A DNA stretch of 64,000 nt. It comes from Epichloe hybrida. Taxonomy: Eukaryota; Ascomycota; Sordariomycetes; Hypocreales; Clavicipitaceae. The position numbers and the translations under genes were made by a program. Shown piece by piece: positions 47,599 through 61,311 of the stretch. Below the pieces are notes generated by a model. That model worked only from the letters and a program-made list of their open reading frames with translations. It had not been told where the DNA came from and ran no database searches. Location of the stretch: positions 2,170,001 to 2,234,000 of the forward strand of contig JAFEKR010000008.1 in the NCBI GenBank assembly GCA_019022495.1, read 5' to 3'. Within the stretch, counting starts at the first letter, position 1; every line of letters begins with the position of its first letter.

Positions 47599-47805
47599 TA
47601 TTACGTGCTAGCTTTGCATGTTATTAGGTTAAATCCGTTAGAGGGGCTAACGGATTTATAGGTTTATAAGTTATGCTAAGTTTACTTATAAAAGCTACTC
47701 TTAGGGGTAGGTTTAGATATTAGAAGTAAGTTGATTCCTCTACCTATGATGCCAAACTCGTTCTTATCCTTCTTGTTAGTGGCTGAGCAGTTTCGCCACG
47801 TAACA
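47599..47805 (-). repeat. 5' LTR of Gypsy-C a (207 bp)
   Basis: On the plus strand it runs from TATTACGTGCTAGC to TTTCGCCACGTAACA, 207 bp like its partner at 37116-37322. Differences between the pair are transitions. Confidence 0.93.
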
Positions 47806-47810
47806 CTTCT

Positions 47811-48780
47811 CTTCCTTATATTAGGAAGGAGAAATTATAGCTCTTTAAGCTATACTAATAGGGGCACTACTAGCCCTAGATAGCATAGGTTACCTCCGTT
47901 AGTAACTCTCCTACTTAGGGGTATTATTAGTAGTATTACTAGGGTAATACTACTAACTTACCTCTAGTGAAGGTATAGGCAAGGGAGTCACCCGCAGATG
48001 CTTGTAAATAGTATCCTTAGGCAGTCTCAACTCCAGGTTAATTAACCTTCCTAGGGGAGATTAGTTAGGCCTTCCTAGAGGGGATTAACTTAGTCTTCCT
48101 AGGGGAGTCCGGCTTATTAATCCTTTTAATAGTAATTATACTAACAAACAGGGTGATAGGGTAAGTTACCTAGTTCTAACATCACTGTTATCTAGTAAAT
48201 CACAGAAGAATTCTTCATTCTATAGGTTCTTTCAGAAGCCTATGTACTTCTTCCTAGCCTCTTTAATTTCTTTAAGAGTCTAAAATCTAAATTCTTCTTA
48301 GTTTGCTACTTCTTTAAGGTTATTTACTATCTTAGTACCTCTTCTAACGGTTATATACACTCTATTATAAAGAAGATAGTCTTAAAGTCCGTTCTATAAA
48401 AGGTCTCTCCCTTCCGCGAACTTATCCCTTAACTATTTATAGAAGTTATTACTAAATTCGGAGAACAGTGTTCTTCTAAATAACCCTCGCTCCTTGTATT
48501 ATTCAGTCTTCATAAGGATATAAAGACTGATTTCCTTAGGTGTTATTATCTCTTTATATTTAGAACTTCCTATTTATTAGAGTAGTTCTTCTATAATATA
48601 TTATTAAAGCCTTGCAGAGATGTAGGGGTATAGGTTAGTGTAAACAGGGGTTTTTCCTTTATTAAGGTATTTATTATTATCTCCTGTTTTAACGCCTTCC
48701 ATAGCATCATTATAGCTATTAGTCTCGCTAGGAACTCTAAATTAACTAGAGGTCCTAGATAGTCTAGCTGCATCTGACAT
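47811..48780 (-). pseudogene. Copia-3: N-terminal part of gag
   Basis: The minus-strand frame opens with an intact ATG at 48778-48780 and reads MSDAARLSRTSS, then a stop at a former Gln or similar codon, then PSETNSYNDAMEGV and further gag-like sequence. It ends at the Gypsy-C a insertion and resumes at 37110. The 60-codon minus ORF over 48591-48773 is in another frame and is a shadow. Confidence 0.75.
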
Positions 48781-49138
48781 TCTAATTAATTAAAGGAGGC
48801 AGATCTTATAATATAAAAAAAAATACAACTATAATCGTATAACGTGTTTTAGATGTGAAGGATCGTGAGGCAAGGCAGTCAACTTTAAATACGTAATAAA
48901 ACGCATAACAAAGAAAGACAAGGGGATAGCTTAGCTACTAGCATTAAACCTTTCTTTATTATTTCGGAGTCTATATAGATATAGATATTAATACTAAAGT
49001 AAGAAGAGAGCTATATCATACCTTTCCATTAGCATAACTTATTATCAAACATAGCCCTCCTATTATATAGGGCGAGTCGTCGTTAGATAAGCTGCCTCTT
49101 TTAATTAACCTTGCTAATCTGCGGTATTCAAAGACTAC

Positions 49139-49162
49139 GTGGTTATCTATAAAGGTAACCAC
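49139..49162. other. Hairpin beside the Copia-3 5' LTR
   Basis: GTGGTTA (49139-49145) pairs with TAACCAC (49156-49162) seven bases from the LTR, where the primer site should be. A related, partly decayed inverted repeat is beside the 5' LTR of Copia-1B (about 10311-10333). No tRNA 3' end is matched, so its part in priming is open. Confidence 0.5.
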
Positions 49163-49169
49163 TAATCAG

Positions 49170-49476
49170 TGTTAGATTCATAGGGTATTAAATTCAATAT
49201 AATACAGTTATAAGCCTAAAGAATAGTATTATCATCAATTATCTATTCTAGGCTGCGTTATCTGTTATCATAATTAATTAAGTTGTTAGAAAAGAGAGGT
49301 AAAAAGCTAGAAGTTATAATACATAAAGGGAAAAGGGGTTACGCGTTTATGTCCCCACATTTCCTAGCTAATTAACATGCCAGGTTATAGGTCACGTGTG
49401 GGGTCCGCGCGCGGCCCGAGCTTCTGCCGGGTAATTGCGGCTGCGACGCGCGATTGATATCACCTTTGTTCTAACA
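49170..49476 (-). repeat. 5' LTR of Copia-3 (307 bp)
   Basis: It runs from TGTTAGATTCATAGGG to TTTGTTCTAACA on the plus strand, followed by ATCCC. The CpG-rich core (GGCCCGAGCTTCTGCCGGG) is better kept than in the other LTR. Confidence 0.94.
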
Positions 49477-49481
49477 ATCCC

Positions 49482-50828
49482 TCTTAAAGATAAAAAGAAA
49501 GTAAAAGTATATAAAACTATTAAAGATATCCTAGAGGAACTATATAAATTTAAAAATATATTTATATTAGATAAGGTAGGGAGCCTCCTATTAAAGAAGT
49601 TAACTAACTATATAATTAATCTTATACTAGGAGCTATACCCCTATATAGACTAATCTATTCTCTCTCCTAAAGTAAACTTAGGGAACTCTAGGAATATAT
49701 AATAATAACCTAAAGAAAGGCTAGATAAGACCCTTAAAGAGCCTAGCAAGTATGCCTATCTTATTTATACTAAAGAAGAATAGAATACTATAGCTATATG
49801 TTAACTATTAAGGGCTTAATAAGGTAATATAAAAGAATTACTACACTCTCCCCTTAATTTTAGAGATTCTTAATTAATACTAAGAGGCCTATTTCTTTTC
49901 TAAGATTAATATTAAGGATATATACTACTAAATTTATATTAAAGAAGGTAATAAATAGAAGATAGCTTTTTATATATATTATAGGCACTATAAGTATCTT
50001 ATAATGCCTTTTAGGTTAATAAATACCCTAGCTACTTTCTAGAGTTATATTTATAAAGCACTATATAGGCTAGTTAATACTATTTATATAGTATATCTAG
50101 ATAATATCTTAATCTTTTCTAAGATAAAGGAGGAGCATACTAAATATATTAAGTAAGTCCTTAAATATATAAGGTTAGCGGAGTTATATATAAAACCCTC
50201 TAAGTACTCTTTTTATAAGGAATTAGTAAAATTCCTAGGGTTTATTCTCTTTATTAATAGGATATTAATAAATACTTACTAGGTTAATATAATTAAAGAA
50301 TAGAAGAAGCTAATAAGTTTTAAAAATATATAGTTATTTCTTAGGTTCTATAACTTTTACTAATAGTTTATTTATAAATACTTTAGGATTATAGTATCTC
50401 TTTATATATTAATAAAAGGTAGTTAAAATAGTATTTAGACTAGAAGGTTTATATTTAAAGAAAAGGAGTGGTTAGTATTTAACTAGCTAAAAGATACCTT
50501 TTAGTAAGCACCTTTACTCTAATACTATAACCTAAGTTAGGTAATATATATTAAGATAAATACCTTAATTTTTATAATAATAGGAATCCTATCTTAGTAA
50601 AATAATAAGGGCTATTAGTATCTAGTAGCCTTTTAGTTAAGGAAGTTTATAAATACTAAATATAACTATAGTATAGCTAATTAAGAGTTACTTACTATAG
50701 TAAAGTTATTTAAATACTAGTAATATTATATTAAAGGTATAGAGATACCTATAGAGGTCCTATTAGACTATTATAACTTATAGACCTTTATAAGGTAGTA
50801 GAAGCTAAATAGAAAATAAGTATAATAG
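49482..50828 (+). pseudogene. Gypsy-B G2: reverse transcriptase and start of RNase H
   Basis: Ty3/gypsy reverse transcriptase is clear: FFSKINIKD near 49895, MPFRLINTLATF near 50005 and the active site YLDNILIFS at about 50093-50120 with one Asp changed to Asn. Thumb and RNase H follow (KFLGFILFINRILINTY near 50230, NYSIANQELL near 50670). Stops are TAG/TAA at former Gln/Trp. It is interrupted by Gypsy-C b at AATAG (50824-50828). Confidence 0.88.
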
Positions 50829-51035
50829 TGTTACGTGCTAGCTTTGCACGTTGTTAGGTCGAATCCGTCAGAGGGGCTAACGGATTCGTAGGTTCGTGAG
50901 TCATGCTAAGTTCACTTATAAAAGCTACTCTTAGGGGCAGGTTTAGATGTTAGAAGTAAGTTAATTCCTCTACCTATAATGCTAAACTCGTTCTTATCCT
51001 TCTTGTTAGTGGCTGAGTAGTTTTGCTACATAATA
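50829..51035 (-). repeat. 3' LTR of Gypsy-C b (207 bp)
   Basis: On the plus strand it starts TGTTACGTGCTAGC and ends TTTTGCTACATAATA. Preceded by AATAG. Confidence 0.93.
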
Positions 51036-51041
51036 AGTGCT

Positions 51042-54000
51042 AGGCGCGCCTTAAAAGATAACTGTCCTAGTTGTAACTAGCTAAATCCTAGTTTAATTAG
51101 CATTTATAATAAAGCAAAATAATTTCCTCCTAGTAACAGAAGTGAAAATAAAGGAAAGCAAATTCATTATGTTCATTGCTAAATGCGTAACTGCTATACT
51201 CCTTGGATAATGTTAATTAGAATTATTGTGTTAAATGATGAATTCTTAATTCCATAACTACTTATTCCTTTTCGCTCTATATTCTTATCCCTTTTTTCTA
51301 AATTATTCTTTTTCTTCCTTTACCTACCAAATTCCTTCGCTTTAATATTCTTTTTACCTTCTATAATCGCGCTTAAGTTTTCCTTATTATTAAATAAAAA
51401 CGCCCCTTTCTTTATATTTATTAAGTTAGTCTAGTAACCCTATAAATTTATCTTCCTTAGTCACGTTTTTATTCGCTAGCTTGTTTACTTATATACATAG
51501 TGTCGCTAGATACGAAACTACTTAAGCTGCTTTTAGCTTTAGTCCTAATTTTTTAGTTAGTCTCTGCCTCTTTATTAGCGTTTCTAGCACTAGAGTGTTC
51601 GCACATGCTTGCTTATTTATTAATTTAACTTTATTAGCTAATCCTAGTATTTATGACTTTCCGCGTAGTGTTTTCTAGTGCTAGAGTGTCCTTTTATACT
51701 TACACCCTAGCTAATTTAGTGCGCTTATTTGCTATTTCTAGCGTAGCTATTATAGACTATGGCTTTGTAATACTTTTCTTTAGCGTTTATAGTCTAGATT
51801 CCGCTGGACTTAAGACTATTAAAATTAGTTTTATAGTAACTGATTTTGCTGTTTTTATATCTTCTTTAAGCTTCTTCTACTCTAGTAAGAGCTTATTAAT
51901 AGATATTACTTAAAGATTAATCCTATCCCATAGTTCTGTTACTATAGCTACTAACTTTACTATCTTTTTCTTATGCTCTTTTTTATTAATTATATTATGC
52001 TTTAGATTAATAACTTAATTATAAAATTCCTTTAATATTCTACCTAATTCTAAGCTTAGGATTCTTTCTTTTTAGTCCTTTAGTATCTCTAATACCTAGA
52101 TAAACTTTTAAGTTATTAATATTATATTCTCCTTTGCTACTTCCTCTAGTTCCACTACTTTAGTCTTATATTTATTAATATCTTTATATATATCTTTTAT
52201 AAGGTTTTCTACCGCTTTAAATTTAGTGTCTATCTTATTAATCTTATTAATTAAATTATTAATTTTACTTATCTTATGCTCCTTATTTCTTTCTTTATTC
52301 TATTAGAATTCAGCTAATTTAATTATTACTAACGTCCTCCTTATCTTAATATAAAGCAGATCTATCCTTCTAATACTAGTAAGTCCTCCTGTAATTATGC
52401 TATTTACCCCTCTATATTTATCTACGAATCTTAAAGCTAGTAGGTCTGCTTATAGCGGAAGCAACGCTATACTATTATAAGTAGTACATTAGTAGCTATG
52501 TTTAACTATAACACTATTATAATAAGCTACTGCCGCTATTTTTACCTAATTCTTTGCTTATCTAGTTACTTCACACTCTATTAGATTTACTATTAATTAA
52601 TACGCTAGTTTCCCTGCTTATTACGCTACCTACTGTTATGCGCTTAAAGCGGCCTATTGTTTATTAAAAATAGTAAAGATCTAGATTACTATATTCTACT
52701 ATAATATAAAGTGGGTGTCCTTTGAATTTACCTCTAATCTATTAGCCACTATAGTAGCACTGTTTAAGGCAAATTTATAAGTATAAGCCTATATTACATA
52801 GTGAATATCCTATACACTTACCTTCTAGCCCACTATAGTGTGCCTAAAGCTGCTAAAGTTAATTAATTTAATATCTCTTTCTTTGTATTTAGCGTTAAAT
52901 TTCTCTATTGCTCTTTTACGCGCTGCTAATCTAATCTTTGGCATTAGTAAGTAATTCTCTAATCTAGATCCTAGTTTTCTAAATCTAGTAAATAGTAATT
53001 AAAAATTAAGTTTTCTAATTTACTTATGCACCTATAATAGTATAATAAGGTATTTAGTAGGTATATTATTAAGTTTATCTTTAAATTCAGTCTTAAGTTC
53101 TTTTTCCTTACCCTTAGACCCTATAAAGTCAGATTCTCTATTACTACTAGCTCTAGTTTTAGGTTTAGATCCTTTATTATTATTACTATTAACTTCACAT
53201 TTGGCATTCTTATTACTTAATTAAGTAAGGTTAATTTTCTCCGTGTTATTACCACTCTTATTACTATCCTAGTAGTTAACTTTCTCTTTACTACTGTTAT
53301 TTTCCTTAGTTATACGGATAAGTTTATTACTCTTTTAAGCTACTTTACTTAGAGCTTACTATACTTATTTCTAAATTTATTCCTAATTATCTTCTAGTAG
53401 TTACTATAATACCTAATTACTTTCTTATCTTTTTACCTCTAAATCTAGCGCTATAGCTAGGTAATCTTCGCTACTATTATTTTTTCTATCTATATCTTAT
53501 AATAGGGGCTTTATTCTAGCTATCTTTTTAATAGTAGTAGTAATAGCTTTAATATCTTCTATACTACCTATAGCTACTTATAATAGCTTATTTAATTTAT
53601 CTTATACTATTATTAAGCCTACTAGATACTATTATTAGCGTAAAATTATAATTTGCTTTAGCAGATTTATAAACTCTTAAAATTAGTGAAATTCTAGTAC
53701 TAACTTTAATACATAGCGTAACTACTTTAGTCCTTTAAAAACAACTACTATGCCTAATTCGCACAGAAGGTTATTTGCCTGTTATTTATATACTACCTTT
53801 TCTTTACGGGAAATAACTAAGTATTATACCAAATCTATATATACTAATTCTCTAACTATTTAATTTTAGCGTATTGAAGCTAGGCACTAAATACATAGGT
53901 GCACTATATGTATTTACTTGTAAATTATTTAGTTATATATATCTAACTTATTATTAAATAGAATAAAGTCTAGTCTTCTACCTAGGTAATAGCGTAGGTT

Positions 54001-54213
54001 ATAATTAATTATATAAGCTTCGTATTTAAGCTTAGAGGGAGCGTTTCTATATATTATACAAAACCTCTTATAACTATTACACTTCTTTATCTCCTCTAGA
54101 TAATGCTCTTCTACTTCTAATAGCTTACAAAACTCTATTCTTCTTATATTACTAAATTTACATACCTTAGCTATATAGTAAAAGAAAGCTTTGTAAGATT
54201 ATATACGCTTATG
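51042..54213 (-). pseudogene. Gypsy-C b third ORF: long charged, coiled-coil-like protein of unknown function
   Basis: It is the counterpart of 37329-40500 in copy a. The minus-strand frame has the same layout: Tyr/Lys-rich start, Gln-rich stretch, Ser/Asn/Lys-rich segment near 53050-53320, Lys/Glu/Ile coiled-coil-like part near 51560-52310. Stops lie mostly at former Gln codons, several shared with copy a and several private. A single-base insertion near 51668 should shift the frame locally. The 86-codon plus-strand frame at 51653 is an antisense shadow. Confidence 0.62.
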
Positions 54214-54742
54214 CTAAATCCTACTACACTAAGTTTACATAGGTATTAGGGTTATTATAAAATATAGAAAATGTAATAATTTAAAGAATATAACTACGTA
54301 AGTACTAAATCTAACTACGCTAAGTTTATATAGGTATTAGGGGTTATTATAAGGTATAAAGAATATAAGAGTTAAGAAAATATAACTACATGGTTATTAA
54401 ATAGCTTTATAAGGTAATAGGAAATATTAACGTTAAATAAAATTACATACGCGCACACTAGATCTAGCTACGCTAGGAATATAAAGGTATTATAAGATAT
54501 TATAGGATATAGGTTAAGTAGGTTACCCTTAGCTAACGTAATAAATAATATATATAGGAGGATATAACGATTCTATGCTAACGCCTTAAATTCACCCCTT
54601 ATTATTATACCTTTCCTCTAATATTATTATTCTATAGGAGGTTTAAGGCCTTTCTTTGCATACTCCCTTGCCTAATTAATCAGGTTCTTCTTAAGATAAT
54701 TCTTTACTATCTCCACTATATTAATTCTTATTTTATCTTCTA

Positions 54743-57700
54743 TAATCTATTAGTTATCCTTAGTAGCGTAGCCCTTCTATCTAATAAGGAATTCAATTCT
54801 TAATATTTTAGTTTGCTTAAAAATCTTAATCTAATAGCCACAAATTCTCTTAATTTCCTAATAGTCCGCTTCCTATAAATTATTAAACGTAATTAGCGGA
54901 GGAGCTACCTCTTCTCTCTTAAATAGGTCTTTTCCTTAGGCTAGCTTCTAAATCTATATAGCTAATACTACTAGATACACACGCGAATTTAAAGGGAAAT
55001 CTAATTAATATACTAAGGGATTTACTTTTTCTAATACCTTATATAGCCCTACCCTTTATAAGGACTATTTCTTCTTTAGTTTACTAGGTAATTCATATCC
55101 CTTGTATAGTTATAAATATACTATATCTCCTTTGTTAATATTAACTAGTTTATAGCAATTATTATATTAAATTTTAGCAAGCGCGGCTACTATTGTAATT
55201 ACTAATTAGGCCTCGTGCTAGTATAATTTTTGTAGTACTATAATGTCATTTATATTAAATCTAGTGTTAGTTATGTTATTCAGAGAGAGTAAATTAATAA
55301 TACTTAGCGGATAGAAACTATATAGTAGCTTATTAGGAGCCTGCCCTATGCCCATAGCTATAGTGTTATTTAGCTAATACTATAGTGCTAGTAGTAATAA
55401 TATCTATATTATATCTAGGTCTATTACTATATAATATTATATTATAATTATTACTATCTGATTTTTCCTTTCTATGGTTCTATCTATCTAAGGGTAATAT
55501 GCTATGCCTATAAGGAGTTTAACTCCTATACACCTAAATATCTCCCTCTATATATCAGATATAAACTTTAGGTCTCTATCACTAATAATTTATCTTAGTA
55601 ATCCCTAGTCTATAATATATAAGGCATAGAGAAGTAGTTCTACTTAAATTTCCGCTAGATATATAGTATGCCCTAGTATTAGAAGAGTTCTCTTACTAAA
55701 TAGATAATTCACTAGGCATAGTGAATTATATATAATATACCCCTCTATTTGCTATATAGTATTTATAGCTAATACTTCTAGTATATCTATTATAAAATTA
55801 AGTAAAATTATATAAAAAGATATTAGCTTTAACTATAATCGTTATAACTCCCTAGGCGGTTTTAACTAATTAATAGCGTTTTCCTAACACACCGCATAAT
55901 AGGTAATATACTTACGAATTTACTAGCTTATACGTGGAAAACAGACTAATTATAACTCTACTACTATTCTAGTAATTCCAAAATAGTGTCAGTCATCATA
56001 TACTAGATACAAGATAGATTTAACCTTAGTCATTAGAATACAAAGCTAGAAAAATCCATCCCTACTATAGTAGTATAGCAGACTATCTTCGCGTAAATCC
56101 TATCTATATAAAGGAATTCTTAGTTTAACTCTAGCATCCCTTGCTACTTACCTTTCCTAATAGGCTTTTATAGCTAAGATAATTTAGCTAAATTTTCAGT
56201 CTAGCTAGTATTCTAATATAATTCTAGCCTTAAGTTCGTTATCTATAATTACTATCGCGATATATTCCTTACTTACGAAATACGCACTTACCTCTAATTC
56301 ATTATATTAACTCTTCTACGCTATCTCTCTATAGGTCACCTCCACTAGTAGCCTAGAAAGCGCATCTAGGATAACATTCAACATTCCTAGCACGTGCGTT
56401 ACCCTAAGATTAAATTATAACAAATAATTCATAACTTTTACTAGTTTTAGATTAGCCTTATCCAGATCTATTGTTAATAGTAAGGTGTATTTAATAATGC
56501 CCTTAGCTAGAGAATAGTTAGTTAATATATTAACCACTACACTATTAGATTAAACCATTTTTCAAAGTTTCCTAATGCTCTATGCAATTATAGCTATCTC
56601 TACTTCTATCAAACCATACCGTTTCTTAGCACGTAATATTACCCTCAAGAGGAACAAGATTAGCCAAATCCTATCATTCTTAATATCTTTCCTAGGGATA
56701 CTTCAACTATCCTATTTATCTTATAATTAGAAGGCATATAAGCTAAATCCTTCCTTACATGCGTTAATTTTAAGGAAAAGCGGTTTCTTTAGGTTATAGT
56801 GCCATAATATCTATTTCTCGCTTAGGAACGCTTTAATATCTTTAAAAGCCTTTTTCTTATCTACTATTAGTAAAAACGTCTTCTATTACATCTTTTATTT
56901 CTATACTAGTTTTAAAATACTAGTAATTTTCTTATTCTTTTTACAGAACTCTCTTAATAGCATAGTCTTTTGCTCCTATAATAGTCAAATTCGTATATTA
57001 AACCATAGGATCCTATTACAAAGAAATCCAGCCATCCTAATAAAGGTTTTAAGGCTTAATAAATCGCTTAGGAAAATCATTTTTTAAAATGCTTTAAGTC
57101 TATCATTAGTATTAGTAATTCCATCACTATTAATAACAAAACCTAGTAACTAGATAGCAGGGTAGCTAATAAATAATTTCTTTACTATAATTATTATCCT
57201 ATTTTCTTTAAGGATCTTAAGCATAATACTAAGATAATTTAAATAATCCTCAATATTATCCGAAAAAACAATAATATTATTAATATAAACTTAAACAAAA
57301 TACTTATACTTTTAGAAAAGTTAGTCCATAAACCTTTAGGCAAAATCGGGGGAATTTTTAAATCCTATTAGTACCATATTCAACGCCTTAAGGCCTTAAT
57401 TTAATATAACCACTATGCGGGCTTAATAGTCCCTCCTAATTAGTAACTAATAGAAAAATCCCGTTCTATTAAAAAGTAAGAAAACCTTCTTACCACATGT
57501 GTTATTTATAATATTGCTTTAGTCTAGTAAAGGGTATATATCTAGCATCACTATATTATTAAGCGGCCTTATATTAATTACTACCCTTCCTTTCTTTTTC
57601 CAGCTAGTTTCGCGCTATACTATAAACGCTAGGCACACTATAGCCGCCGGTTCATCTAAATATAATATCTTACCCTTTAAGTATAATTTGTTATGTACTT

Positions 57701-60700
57701 TATTAAGTTTACTTACGTCCTAGCCCCCTAATTAGTAAGGTCTAATTAGCCTTATTTAATATTACTATCCCTTAACAAGGTTAATTCTTATTTTCTAGTC
57801 CTTAGGCATAGGCACAATGCCTCTATCTTAATAAACATTGTATTTATCTGTTAATTTAATAAACTTACTTACTATATTCTAGTTAATATTAGTAACTTAT
57901 ACTCCGAAGTAATTAACAATATATAGAATCTCCTCTAGGCACAAGATTCCGTAAGATAGTACTCCTACATTAACCTTTTTTAGATTAAACTTATTATTTC
58001 CTTTATCTAACTTGTTCTCCTTCTTATTCTTTTCTCCTATAGTCTCCGTAATATCCTTACTAAAATAGGCATAATATACAAAAGGATTATTAACTAGATA
58101 ATTAGCGTTGACCTTGCTTGCCGCTACTAGATATATAACCTTCTAATATTTGCTAATAGTAATAGTTTTGTCCGTTAGGTTATACGCTACTATCTATTTC
58201 TAGCTAGATCTAGCGATTAATACATTAGGAAAAAACTTTAAACATAATTATGCATAGTACACGCTTATCTCTTAGTTCTCCTATGCCTCCTTCTAACTAA
58301 CTACTATAGTTAACTATATCTTTAGTAAAATTATTACTATATAAGCTATAATAACCCGTTAGTGTGGAACTTTACTTATTAGTTAGAATATTTCTACTTC
58401 CACTATTATATTATAAACTAACTTAAAAACTACTCTAGGACATATAAAATTAATTTTTACTCTATACTTATAGAGAAAGTTTATTCTAAGTAGTAGTTTA
58501 GGGCCTAGATTTAGCATTACATCCGCTATAACTATAAAATATCTAGCGATTTCTATTTTACACACTACTCCTAGGAGATAAAAATTAAATATAGCTATTT
58601 TAGTAATAAAAAAGGAAGATTACACTCTAGATACTAGCTTTAGTTCCTATGTTCTCTATTTTATATTTAACCTATTTTGCTACAACCATGCCTTATCCGC
58701 TAATATTGACAATATCCTAGTATTAAGGTAAATTTAATAATTCTTATCTTTATTATTGAATTTTAAAGGAATTTTTAAATATATATTTACTCTCTTCCTA
58801 TTATATTTAACCTCCTAAGGTCTTACAACAGCTTTAATTACTTATCTAGGTGTAAGTTGTTTTAGTTTAACTACTTCTGTTTTAGTAATTACTATATCCG
58901 CTTCTTTACTACTGTTTTCTATAAAATAAGTTTTAATAAAGTTAGATTCCTATATTCTAGATTTATTATTCTCCTTATTAGAGACCTCTCCTTCCTTAGC
59001 TATATAGTAATTATATTCCTAGAGATAGGTTTTATACTATTATACATTAGAATTGTTATTATATATTATAATATAGGCATACTCCTTTTCCTTAGTAAGC
59101 GGTTTTTCCTAGTATTAATAATACCTAGGTTACTATTAGCCTCTAGTGCCTAAAGGTCCTTAGCTTTAAGAATATTATTCTTCTAGTTAATCTTACGCCC
59201 TTTCTTACTAGCTTTAGTTAAAACTAGGTTACTCCCCTTAATTCTCTTAAGTTTTATTTTACTAAGGCCTTTAGTTTTGCCCTTTAGTAAGTTAATTTTA
59301 CTAATATAGCCTAGGTTAGAAAAATCCTAAGGATTCTTACTAGTTCCTATTATCCTATTAGTATTATAAATTTCTAGGCTAGAATTACGCATTTATTAGC
59401 TTATTCTAGTTAGCTTATATCTTATTTTTATTATTTTCTAACTTACTATTAGATTTATCTATGTTAAAATAGACTTTAAGCTTTCCTTTGCTCTTTTTGC
59501 CTTTTCCTTATCCTTTACTACATAAGTAATCACGTAGGTTACGTCTCTTATTATTCACTATAGTAATATATGCTAATCTTATATTCTTGTGAGTTAGTAT
59601 TAGATATATCTATTATAATCCTAGATAGAGCTTAAGGCATAAACGTATTAGGAGCTAATAGTTAGTTGTTTTGCTATTAGCTCTTATATATTAGAAAATT
59701 TTTAATATAAATTTACAAAAAGATATCTTATTAAGGATATTTTCTTTAGTATACTCCGCCTTATTAAGCTATGCTATTATATCCTATACTTAAATGCCAA
59801 ATTCCTTCTATACCGCAGTAAATACTAATAATATATTATTAAATATAGTGGCTTATTTGTTTACATTAAGATGTTATCTATACTATACTATTATGTCTCC
59901 TTAGAATAGCATCTAGATCTTCTTTTAGATAATATCTCATTAGCTAGGGTTAGCACAATATAAGTGGTCTTCAACAGCCTAGACCTACAATTTAATATTA
60001 TAAAAGATAGTCTATTTCCTATTATAAGTAATAAGGTTAGTACTAGCTTCTTCTGGTTTATTATAAGGCTTAAAATGTCCTATATCTATAATTTTCTATG
60101 TTAAATTCGCATTTCGTTTTATTACCTCTGTTTGTTAATTATACTAGTCTTAATCTAATACTAGATCCGCTCTTCCTTAATAACCAGGATTAATATGCCA
60201 TCCCTAGTCTAGTTAATATAGGGTTAGCTACGGCGGATTATACGGATTTAACTACTACTATTAGATTTCTAGCTAGTATAGTAGTATTATTAGTTATGCT
60301 ACTAGTCCAGACTAAGTATTTAAGTAACTATTATATTAACCCTAGTTACTTAGTAAATATACTATCCTTTACGTAGGATTTTACGCTAATAGTATTAAAC
60401 CTACTAAGGCAGTAGCACTTTACAAACCTCTGATTTTAGATATTAATCTTAACACTAGATAGTCTATTCTATTTACTACCTAGCTTAACATAGCTTATTA
60501 TATAGCCTATTACTACTCTATTATTCCCTATAAGAGCCGTGTGGTATTATATTTATTTACCCTAGCGTGTGTTTCTCCTAGTTCTAATATATTTCCTAAA
60601 GGTTCTAGCTATAAATCCTATAGATTTAGCTTAGTTAGAGGGCTAGGGGGTTCTATACTTAGTCTAGTAGTGTTGTTTTTAGGGTAGTTTACAATCCCCT

Positions 60701-61113
60701 TTCCTTTATTAATTTTACCTATCTCTATTATGCTTAGACTAGTAGTGTTGTTTTTAGGGTAGTTTATAATCCCCTTTCCTTTGTTAATTTTGCTTATCTT
60801 CGTGCTCCTTTTAGTTCTAGTTATAGTGTTACTATTAGTAATACTAGTAATGCTTTTAGATTATTACCCTAAAGCTTTACTTCCTTCTAATTTAGTAGAA
60901 TTATTAAGGAATCCTTTAGATTTAGCCTTAGAAATATAATTCCTAACTTAATTCTAAATAATGCGTATAGTTTGCGTATTAATTAGATTCTAGTGAATAG
61001 GTAGCTCCTAAGATATTAGCTATTCTTATCTCCTTATAATTCTATTATTAAATTCATAGTGTGCAAGTTCGTATAAGTCCTTTTGATTACTAATCCTAAT
61101 AAGTTTTTATTTT
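54743..61113 (-). pseudogene. Gypsy-C b: broken gag-pol with chromodomain
   Basis: It has the same order as copy a: gag about 59400-61110, reverse transcriptase with its active site at about 57255-57290 (Asp codons again altered), integrase about 55000-56200, chromodomain near 54765-54825. Most stops are TAG/TAA at former Gln or Trp codons. The 60-codon minus ORF at 58383-58565 lies in the protease/RT linker region and is not a separate gene. Confidence 0.8.
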
Positions 61114-61311
61114 TAATATTTAAAATCCGGATTTGCATTATTAAAAGTCTAGAACTAATAAATAAGGCGTAATTTGCTCTTAGTAACTAGGAAAGTGTTA
61201 AAAGTGTTTGGTTCTCTATATTAACGCTATAGATGATTGGTTTTAGACATATAGGTATTATATCTAGGTTACTAGAGATGCGTAACAAAAGAATCTCTAA
61301 TTACTACTACT

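Larger units (their letters stand above)
37116..47805 (-). mobile_element. Gypsy-C copy a: 10,690-bp Ty3/gypsy chromovirus with an extra 3' ORF
   Basis: LTRs of 207 bp lie at 37116-37322 and 47599-47805. Target duplications CTCCT (37111-37115) and CTTCT (47806-47810) differ by one RIP-type change. On the minus strand the order is 5' LTR, gag, pol with chromodomain, a ~500-bp spacer, a third reading frame of ~3.2 kb, 3' LTR. Copy b has the same length and order. Confidence 0.93.
31985..49476 (-). mobile_element. Copia-3: full-length Ty1/copia element (6.8 kb net) carrying Gypsy-C a
   Basis: LTRs of 307 bp lie at 31985-32291 and 49170-49476, with target duplications ATCCC at 31980-31984 and 49477-49481. 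G1 shows the joined empty site near 16435-16450. Pol reads on the minus strand. It is a relative of Copia-1, with the same domain order, similar RNase H end, similar purine tract (AAAAGAGAGAAG) and similar LTR start, but different LTR length and core. Gypsy-C a (37116-47805) is inserted in gag. Confidence 0.94.
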
